This document shows, piece after piece, positions 14,312-20,046 of a stretch of 20,046 nucleotides of DNA. Source of the stretch: Clostridiales bacterium (GTDB lineage: Bacteria > Bacillota > Clostridia > Peptostreptococcales > JAAYPU01); NCBI GenBank assembly GCA_012519645.1, contig JAAYPU010000324.1, positions 1-20,046 on the forward strand, written 5' to 3'. Every line of letters begins with the position of its first letter. Position 1 is the first letter of the stretch. The notes under the pieces were generated by a model, which saw only the letters and a program-made list of their open reading frames with translations, did not search any database and had not been told where the DNA came from. The position numbers were made by a program, and so were the translations under genes.

Positions 14312-15401
14312 AGCAAAAGCAGCGATCATGTATGCATTAGAAGATAATTTCAGCAATTATTATAAACAAGATCAGGTTACAAAAAGGATAAAGGAAGCTA
14401 AGAATGTTTGCATTTTTGGTTTAGGAGAGTATTTTAATGATTGCGCCGGGCATGTAACTTCAAGATTCGATGTGAACTTAGTTAGTGATAATAATCCTAA
14501 TACCTGGGGGAAAACCTTCAAAGGCTTAAAATGTGTAGCTCCAAACGAATTAATAAAAATTGAAGACTTAGTAGTTATTATTATGGTAGGAGATTATAAA
14601 CCAATAGCTGAGCAATTAACCGGATTAGGTGTTGAAAATTATCCTAGCGGTGATATTTTTCTGAATGTTTTTGATTCGCATTATGATAATGCATGGTTTA
14701 AGAATAATGAAGATTCGATTTATGAGGCATTGAATATTCTGTCTGATGATGATTCAAAAGAAGTTTTTGTTGAGGTGCTGTGTAATCGTATTGCACCTAA
14801 ATTGGCAAAAAAAACATTTAACGAGCTGAAAATACCCGGTGAATACTTTAACCACAATATTTTTGGCTTCAGCGATAATGAATATTTTGTAGATGCAGGA
14901 GCTTTTGTAGGGGACTCAATTCTTAAATTTATTGAAAGAGTCGAAGGTCGTTTTGGAGAGATATATTCCTTTGAAATGGATAGATTTAATTTTGAGAGGC
15001 TGGCTGAGGCAGTTAAAAAATTGAACAGAAGCGATATCAGCATTTTTAATATAGGTGTATGGAATGAGAATAAGGAAATAAGTTATTTAGGTGAAAGGGA
15101 AGGCTCTTTCATTGATGCCAATGGCAGCAACACAGCTAAAGTAGGAAGGCTTGATGATATATTAGCCGGCAAGAAAGTGACTTTTATTAAAATGGACGTT
15201 GAGGGAGCCGAAATAGCAGCAATAGAAGGGGCTTCAAATATAATAAAAAGTCAGAAACCAAAGCTTGCTATTAGCGCTTATCACAAATTATCGGATTTAT
15301 GGGAAGTTCCATTGCTTATTAAAGAATTACGAGGCGATTATAATATTTATTTGCGCCACCATGCGCCTGTTGTGTGGGATACGGATTGCTATGCATATTA
15401 A
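14295..15401 (+). CDS. FkbM-family methyltransferase with N-terminal Rossmann-like module (copy 2)
   Basis: A 368-aa paralogue of the protein at 10382-11527. The SAM site is FVDAGAFVGDS (198-208), then SFEMD (225-229) and KMDVEGAE (299-306), with a C-terminus of LRHH and final CYAY. The N-terminal module (about 36-125) starts VCIFGLGEYF (38-47). The two proteins keep the same length, domain order and end, but differ widely in the acceptor-facing region (about 255-285), so they may methylate different positions or sugars. It overlaps the upstream SDR gene by 17 bases. An upstream in-frame ATG at 14280 would add five residues. Acceptor unknown; flagellar glycan is inferred from context. Confidence 0.88.
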   Translation: MNYLDKAKAAIMYALEDNFSNYYKQDQVTKRIKEAKNVCIFGLGEYFNDCAGHVTSRFDVNLVSDNNPNTWGKTFKGLKCVAPNELIKIEDLVVIIMVGDYKPIAEQLTGLGVENYPSGDIFLNVFDSHYDNAWFKNNEDSIYEALNILSDDDSKEVFVEVLCNRIAPKLAKKTFNELKIPGEYFNHNIFGFSDNEYFVDAGAFVGDSILKFIERVEGRFGEIYSFEMDRFNFERLAEAVKKLNRSDISIFNIGVWNENKEISYLGEREGSFIDANGSNTAKVGRLDDILAGKKVTFIKMDVEGAEIAAIEGASNIIKSQKPKLAISAYHKLSDLWEVPLLIKELRGDYNIYLRHHAPVVWDTDCYAY

Positions 15402-15416
15402 GAAAGGAGTGGCAAA

Positions 15417-16712
15417 ATGTTTAGTATAGAGAAATATTATGAACAAGCAAATTCGGGGGATAAGGTAGATAATACACAAGTAATAAACTATATAAAATCA
15501 TTTGAACATGTTGTTCTCTGGGGAGCAAGCTATTTAGGAGAGGCAGTCGGAAAAAGACTTCAGGAGTTTGGAGTCCATATTGATTTTTACTGGGATATTC
15601 GTGCTGATGAATTGGTAGAGGTAAACAATGTAAAAGTACTTATGCCATTTGAATGTGATTTTGATAAGGATAAGACTTTAGTCATACATTGCATCGGCAA
15701 TCACGTAATAATTCTAAATCTTATAGCTGAATTGAAAAGAAATGGATTCAATAATATTATCCGTGGAGATTATTTGTATAGCGGTATTTTATGTAAGTTC
15801 TGCAATGGAGATGTATTGACCGCTGAAAGATGTTGGACAAGTATGCATTGCAGACCGGTTATTTGTGAGCGGGCAGCATCCATAATAAAGAAACAGAATA
15901 ATGAAACAAAAGCAGGAGATAGAATAGATCTCATTTATATTGTGTATGTCATTAATTCTATATGCAATCTTAGTTGCAAGTATTGTGTTCAATATATCAA
16001 TAATTATCCGCATGATGCCAGATATAATGTATCATATGAGCAAGTATGCAAGGATATAGATGCCTTTTTAGATACTATTGATACAGCAGGGACAATATCC
16101 ATGATGGGCGGAGAAACTTTTTTACACCCGGATATTTCAAAGATTGTAGAGAAATTTGCTACAAAGAAGAATTATGGATTCCTATCAGTACCAACAAATG
16201 GATTGCATCCAATAAAACCAAACCAACTAGAAGGGTTTAAGGACCCGAGAGTAGTGATCAACTTTGGATATTATCTTCATGTTGCTACAGAACAGCAAAA
16301 AGAAAATTACTATAAAAATATAGAACTAGTTAAATCCTATGGTATTCCACATACGATAGGTCTTCAAATGCCTACGTGGACCACACCTTCTACTCTTTAT
16401 AAACTTGATGTCGATGAGGCATATATGAAACACAAGAAACAAAATTGTCCTATGCCGCCTAGGGACCTGCAAGTAAAGAATGGGAAAGTACATATTTGTG
16501 ATATGTCTTTAGCAATGCATAACATGGGTCTGGTCGATTATCCACAGGATTATTTAGATTTATCATCTTATCCGGATATAGAGGAACGAAGAAATCAATT
16601 GAGAGCACTTATTGACAGAGAATACTACCTGACATGTGGTCACTGCAACGGTTGTGGAAAGGACGCCGGAACAGGGGGCATTCAAGGTGTGAGAGATGTG
16701 TTTAAACCATAA
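15417..16712 (+). CDS. Radical-SAM enzyme with N-terminal Rossmann-like module and SPASM-like C-terminus
   Basis: A 431-aa protein. Residues about 28-120 are a Rossmann-like module starting VVLWGASYLG (32-41). Next is a cysteine-rich linker (Cys126, 129, 139, 145, 150). The radical-SAM core carries Cys183-x3-Cys187-x2-Cys190 in CNLSCKYC, which holds the SAM-binding [4Fe-4S] cluster, followed by GGETFLHPDI (231-240), a variant of the GGE motif. C-terminal Cys344, 361, 407, 410 and 413 have the spacing style of a SPASM/twitch auxiliary-cluster domain. Such enzymes do radical oxidations, epimerisations or cross-links. Target unknown; in this operon a glycan, sugar nucleotide or flagellin residue are candidates. 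AAGGAG before the ATG at 15417 supports the start, 15 bases after the FkbM stop. Confidence 0.87.
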   Translation: MFSIEKYYEQANSGDKVDNTQVINYIKSFEHVVLWGASYLGEAVGKRLQEFGVHIDFYWDIRADELVEVNNVKVLMPFECDFDKDKTLVIHCIGNHVIILNLIAELKRNGFNNIIRGDYLYSGILCKFCNGDVLTAERCWTSMHCRPVICERAASIIKKQNNETKAGDRIDLIYIVYVINSICNLSCKYCVQYINNYPHDARYNVSYEQVCKDIDAFLDTIDTAGTISMMGGETFLHPDISKIVEKFATKKNYGFLSVPTNGLHPIKPNQLEGFKDPRVVINFGYYLHVATEQQKENYYKNIELVKSYGIPHTIGLQMPTWTTPSTLYKLDVDEAYMKHKKQNCPMPPRDLQVKNGKVHICDMSLAMHNMGLVDYPQDYLDLSSYPDIEERRNQLRALIDREYYLTCGHCNGCGKDAGTGGIQGVRDVFKP

Positions 16713-16745
16713 GAAGAAAAAAAGTATTAGAAAGGGATTAAGAAT

Positions 16746-17786
16746 ATGAATTTTAAAAAGCCTTTAGTGAGCATTCTCATACCAAATTATAATTATAGTA
16801 AATATTTGGATAATTGTTTAGAAAGTGTACTGAATCAAACTTACAGCAATATAGAAGTCATTTTCAGGGATAATGCTTCAACCGATGATTCATATGAAAA
16901 AGCTTTAAAATATCAAAAAATGGCTAAGGGACATTTTTTTGTAGGTAAAAACAGAAGAAATATCGGAAGCTTTGGTAATACAGCAAGATGCTTTGAGGAA
17001 GCAGAAGGGAATTATATCTTATATCTTTCTTCAGATGATGCAATAAAGCCTACTTTTGTAGAAAAGTGTATGGAAATAATGACCGAATACAAAAATATAG
17101 GGTTTGTTATGACCCATAGAGAAGAGATGGATGAAGAGGGTAACATAACGGAAGTGCCGCCCTTTTATAATCAAAGCTGTGTTATTCCGGGAGAAGCTCA
17201 GGCAGCAGTATTTATGATGGCAGGCATTGCAGTACCATCTCAGATATTAAGGCGACGGGAAGCAATATATTCAGTTGCAAAGGAAAGAATGGCATTTCAA
17301 ATAGCGGCTGATTGGTATGATAACTTTGTTATGTCTTGTACCTATGATGTTGGGTATATCAAAGACGCATTATGCCAATATAGAATTCATAATTCGAATG
17401 AAACAAACAGCTCGGAAAGAGACTTAATGGGTGTTTTTGAGCATTACATGCTTATCAATGCGTTTAAGAGGATCGCTTCGAGTCATGGGCTTCAAAAGCC
17501 TGTAGATCGTTATGAAGCGGCTGTTGAGAAGCTAGGGGATATGTGCCTTAGATATTGTTTAAAAATGCTAAAGATAAATAATAAAGAAATTGCGCATAAA
17601 TATTTATATCTTGCACCGGTCTTTAAGCCAAATATTATTAATGAAGAAAATTACAAGGCTCTTATGAGTTATGCGAATCAAGCTGCGCCGATAGGCAGTG
17701 ATATTATCAGCGAATTTGAAAAACAGGGTGTATTTAAAAGAACTATTTCCTATGATCCGCCGGATGGTTTTATTCCGATCAAATAG
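16746..17786 (+). CDS. Family-2 glycosyltransferase
   Basis: A compact GT-A glycosyltransferase of 346 aa: VSILIPNYNYSKYL at the start of the fold (8-21), the FRDNASTDDS block (40-49) that contacts the nucleotide, and SSDDAI (95-100) as the metal-binding DxD-like motif. The remaining 240 residues are mostly helical, with WYDNFV around the probable catalytic region. There are no membrane helices, so it works in the cytoplasm on soluble or protein-bound acceptors, unlike undecaprenyl-linked transferases with hydrophobic tails. It is the third glycosyltransferase here, suggesting a glycan of at least two or three sugars. Purine-rich GAAAGGGATTAAG precedes the ATG. Donor and linkage cannot be told. 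Confidence 0.85.
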   Translation: MNFKKPLVSILIPNYNYSKYLDNCLESVLNQTYSNIEVIFRDNASTDDSYEKALKYQKMAKGHFFVGKNRRNIGSFGNTARCFEEAEGNYILYLSSDDAIKPTFVEKCMEIMTEYKNIGFVMTHREEMDEEGNITEVPPFYNQSCVIPGEAQAAVFMMAGIAVPSQILRRREAIYSVAKERMAFQIAADWYDNFVMSCTYDVGYIKDALCQYRIHNSNETNSSERDLMGVFEHYMLINAFKRIASSHGLQKPVDRYEAAVEKLGDMCLRYCLKMLKINNKEIAHKYLYLAPVFKPNIINEENYKALMSYANQAAPIGSDIISEFEKQGVFKRTISYDPPDGFIPIK

Positions 17787-17795
17787 GAGGCTATA

Positions 17796-19253
17796 ATGAT
17801 ATATCGTCAATACGGTAAAACGGGAAAAAAGGTTTCCCTCTTAGGTATGGGAGGAAATCGATTCAATAGTAATGAGTATAATACGGTAAACGGATTTGAT
17901 AAATGCTCTGAACTCATTGTTGCTGCTTTTGAAAACGGGATAAATTATTTTGATACGGCACCTTTGTATTGTGAAGGGAAAAGTGAGGAAATATTTGGAG
18001 CTGCATTTAAAAAAATAAAAGGTAATTTTTATGTTTCAACAAAGACTATGGTTACTATGGATCCAAAAGCTGATGATGTAAGGCGGCGCATAGAACTCTC
18101 ATTGAAAAAATTAAACGTAGATAAAATAGCATTTTATCATATGTGGGGAATATTAAATATCGATCAATATCTGCAAATAATAAAGCCGGGAGGACCATAT
18201 GAGGGTGCGCTTAAAGCTAAAAACGAAGGCTTAATAGAGCATATTTGCTTTTCAACACACTGCAGCGGCGATGAAATTGAGAGAATAGTGCAGGAGGGCT
18301 ATTTTGATGGTATTACCCTTGGATATAACGCTATAAATTTTAAATTTCGGGAAAAAGGATTGCAGGCTGCCGTAAAAGCTGGTTTGGGAATAGTAACAAT
18401 GAATCCATTAGGCGGTGGAGTCATTCCGCAAAATGCTGAAAGGTTTGCATTTATTAAAGAAAACGATTCGCAGACAATTGCTCAGGCTGCTTTATTATTT
18501 AATGCATCCCAAAATGGAATAACAGTTGTACTTTCAGGGATATCCAATGAAAAAGAATTGCAGGAGGACCTGGAATGCTTTAAAGAAGAATCTACTATGA
18601 GCCAGGATAGAGTAGATAAGATCAAAATAAAGATCGATAATTCATTTGATACTCTTTGCAATGGATGTAATTATTGCAAAGGCTGTCCAAAAAAAATAGA
18701 AACAAACAAGCTTATGCTTGCATATAACCAATATATACTCTGCAATAACAATGAAGAAGTACTTAGAGACTATCTTAAAAACGTATGGAATATATTACCT
18801 GATGATAAGTTTGATTGCATTGACTGTAAAAAATGTGAAGCAAAATGTACTCAGCACATACAAATAACAAGTAGAATTAACGAGATTAATAAAATTGCCG
18901 ATAGATATATAGAGAAGTATAAAAAGAAATTAGATGCATGTTTCAAAATAAATGATGATATTAAAATAGGAATATATGCGGCGGGCCCATATGCGGAGCA
19001 CATGCTCAAGCTGTATGAAGAAATATACGGAAAACCTCATTTCTCTGTATCTTTTTTTGATTCGGACTCAAGAAAGTGGGGGAAAGAATTCTATTATCAG
19101 GGAACAATAATAAATCCGCCTGATAAAATTGAAGAATTAGGAATTGATAGAATTATTATTGCAAGCGAAGCGCATTACGATGAAATATATGAATCATTAA
19201 AGTATTTAGAAGATAGAGGAATTGAAATTTTAGGATTTGGAGGGCAAGAATAG
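17796..19253 (+). CDS. Ferredoxin-type aldo/keto reductase fused to a Rossmann-like module
   Basis: A 485-aa three-part protein. Residues 1-275 are an aldo/keto reductase barrel with the full catalytic tetrad: Asp53, Tyr58, Lys83, His115. Residues 285-355 form a ferredoxin-like part with two cluster motifs, Cys288-x2-Cys291-x2-Cys294-x2-Cys297-Pro and Cys341-x2-Cys344-x2-Cys347-x3-Cys351, as in anaerobic 4Fe-4S aldo/keto reductases. Residues about 388-482 are an added module starting IGIYAAGPYAEHM, similar in layout to those of the FkbM and radical-SAM proteins nearby; ordinary members of this family end soon after the ferredoxin part. It may reduce a ketosugar or oxidise a sugar alcohol with electrons passed through the clusters. 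GGAGG overlaps the preceding stop and sets the start at 17796. Confidence 0.87.
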   Translation: MIYRQYGKTGKKVSLLGMGGNRFNSNEYNTVNGFDKCSELIVAAFENGINYFDTAPLYCEGKSEEIFGAAFKKIKGNFYVSTKTMVTMDPKADDVRRRIELSLKKLNVDKIAFYHMWGILNIDQYLQIIKPGGPYEGALKAKNEGLIEHICFSTHCSGDEIERIVQEGYFDGITLGYNAINFKFREKGLQAAVKAGLGIVTMNPLGGGVIPQNAERFAFIKENDSQTIAQAALLFNASQNGITVVLSGISNEKELQEDLECFKEESTMSQDRVDKIKIKIDNSFDTLCNGCNYCKGCPKKIETNKLMLAYNQYILCNNNEEVLRDYLKNVWNILPDDKFDCIDCKKCEAKCTQHIQITSRINEINKIADRYIEKYKKKLDACFKINDDIKIGIYAAGPYAEHMLKLYEEIYGKPHFSVSFFDSDSRKWGKEFYYQGTIINPPDKIEELGIDRIIIASEAHYDEIYESLKYLEDRGIEILGFGGQE

Positions 19254-19254
19254 C

Positions 19255-20046
19255 ATGGATACTTACAAAAATCTTTTGGAACTAAAGGAAAGAACGAAAA
19301 ATCGCGATATTTATATATGGGGTGCTAAAATAACCGGTGCTGCAATGGGAAGTGTTGCTTTAAGAAATGGTTTTGATAATATTAAGGCATTTATTGACAG
19401 CAATCCTTTTGCTGTTGGAAAAATTCTTTATGGTAAAAATGTAATTTCTCCTGACGAGTTTTGGAGTATTGTTAATTTAGACGAACCTCCTTTTATAATT
19501 GTCGGAGCGGCAATACGGGCAAAGGAAATTTATAAAATATGTGAGGACCATGGACTCAAGGAAGAGGAAGATTTTTGCTGGGCAGATGACTTTCTGGGAC
19601 CAATTTATGAGTTTGATCTTATCAGCACGTGCAATTTGTCCTGCCCATCATGCCCGCAAAACAATTATAAGAGACATACACCGGCAACTATGTCACTTGA
19701 GAAATTCAAAAGATCGGTACAGCATATAAAGGAGGATACTCCTAATGTAGCTTATATACCATTATTTTGCTGGACAGAGCCTTTATTGAGAAAGGATTTA
19801 GCAGATTTTTTACGAGTATTAAAGGATGAAAACATTTTAGGTATTATATCGACTAATTTCAGTTTAGAAGTACCGCACTTGATAGATATTATTAAATTAC
19901 AGCCGGAATATTTTCGTGTTTCTATGTCCGGTTATTACCAGGAAACCTATGAACGTGCGCATCGTGGAGGAAATATCAATCTGGTCAAATCAAATATGTA
20001 TAAGCTTAGGTATCTATTGGATAAATACAGCCCGAACACTTTTGTC
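19255..20046 (+). CDS. Radical-SAM enzyme with N-terminal Rossmann-like module (3' truncated by window end)
   Basis: An open frame of 264 codons runs from the ATG at 19255 to the window edge without a stop. Residues about 18-112 are the same kind of Rossmann-like module seen in the neighbours, starting IYIWGAKITGAAMG (19-32). The radical-SAM signature is Cys126-x3-Cys130-x2-Cys133 in CNLSCPSC. The later GGEP-type motif is altered to CWTEPLL (about 173-179). The rest, including any auxiliary-cluster domain, lies past the edge. The start is 1 base after the aldo/keto reductase stop, with GGAGGG (19239-19244) 10 bases upstream. Function unknown; it is distinct from the radical-SAM protein at 15417 beyond shared architecture. 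Confidence 0.85.
   Translation, partial: MDTYKNLLELKERTKNRDIYIWGAKITGAAMGSVALRNGFDNIKAFIDSNPFAVGKILYGKNVISPDEFWSIVNLDEPPFIIVGAAIRAKEIYKICEDHGLKEEEDFCWADDFLGPIYEFDLISTCNLSCPSCPQNNYKRHTPATMSLEKFKRSVQHIKEDTPNVAYIPLFCWTEPLLRKDLADFLRVLKDENILGIISTNFSLEVPHLIDIIKLQPEYFRVSMSGYYQETYERAHRGGNINLVKSNMYKLRYLLDKYSPNTFV

Noticed and set aside
18878..18904. SigD-like match TAAC-N15-GCCGATAG
   Set aside because: It lies inside the aldo/keto reductase coding sequence, far from any following start. It shows that near matches arise by chance, so the site at 2539-2565 is rated on its perfect -10 and intergenic position.
19499..19729. Small + strand frame of 76 codons
   Set aside because: It lies wholly within the radical-SAM gene starting at 19255, in another frame, and has no family features.

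Overview
This window looks like a flagellin glycosylation island from a low-GC, anaerobic, flagellated Firmicute (probably Clostridia). The evidence for the lineage is AT-rich coding sequence, strong GGAGG-type ribosome sites, several iron-sulfur and radical-SAM enzymes, and tightly packed genes all on the + strand. The anchor is the first 27 bases: they read in frame as Q-S-V-L-S-L-L-Q-stop, the typical C-terminus of bacterial flagellin. A strong intrinsic terminator follows. The flagellin body lies outside the window, so this call rests on eight codons plus context.

Layout. Positions 1-70: flagellin tail and terminator. Positions 71-516: non-coding, and unusual in holding four unrelated heptamer tandem arrays of exactly four units each plus an 11-bp array. 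Positions 517-2472: a family-2 glycosyltransferase with TPR repeats, the type that glycosylates proteins. Positions 2473-2668: a spacer with a near-consensus SigD (flagellar sigma) promoter. From 2669 to the right edge there are thirteen complete genes and one truncated gene in an almost gapless operon: glucose-1-phosphate cytidylyltransferase (rfbF), a large glycosyltransferase, a UDP-glucuronate decarboxylase-like enzyme, a nucleotide-sugar dehydrogenase, CDP-4-keto-6-deoxyglucose 3-dehydratase (rfbH), an HMGL-type aldolase, an FkbM methyltransferase, an acetolactate-synthase-like ThDP enzyme, a sugar reductase/epimerase, a second FkbM methyltransferase, a radical-SAM enzyme, a third glycosyltransferase, a ferredoxin-type aldo/keto reductase, and a second radical-SAM enzyme cut by the edge.

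How the genes may work together (inference). RfbF and RfbH point to a CDP-3,6-dideoxy-4-keto-hexose. The ThDP enzyme and SDR reductase resemble the YerE/YerF step of yersiniose synthesis, in which a two-carbon acyl unit is attached to C-4 of that ketosugar. The DRE-TIM aldolase could supply a longer 2-oxo acid as donor, giving an unusual branched sugar. The decarboxylase-like and dehydrogenase genes, coupled by an ATGA overlap, suggest a separate UDP-pentose. The three glycosyltransferases would build the glycan on flagellin, and the FkbM, radical-SAM and aldo/keto reductase enzymes would decorate it. Two expected genes are absent: CDP-glucose 4,6-dehydratase (rfbG) and a reductase partner for RfbH. 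Five proteins with unrelated catalytic domains share an extra Rossmann-like module, which may be a common substrate- or carrier-recognition unit.
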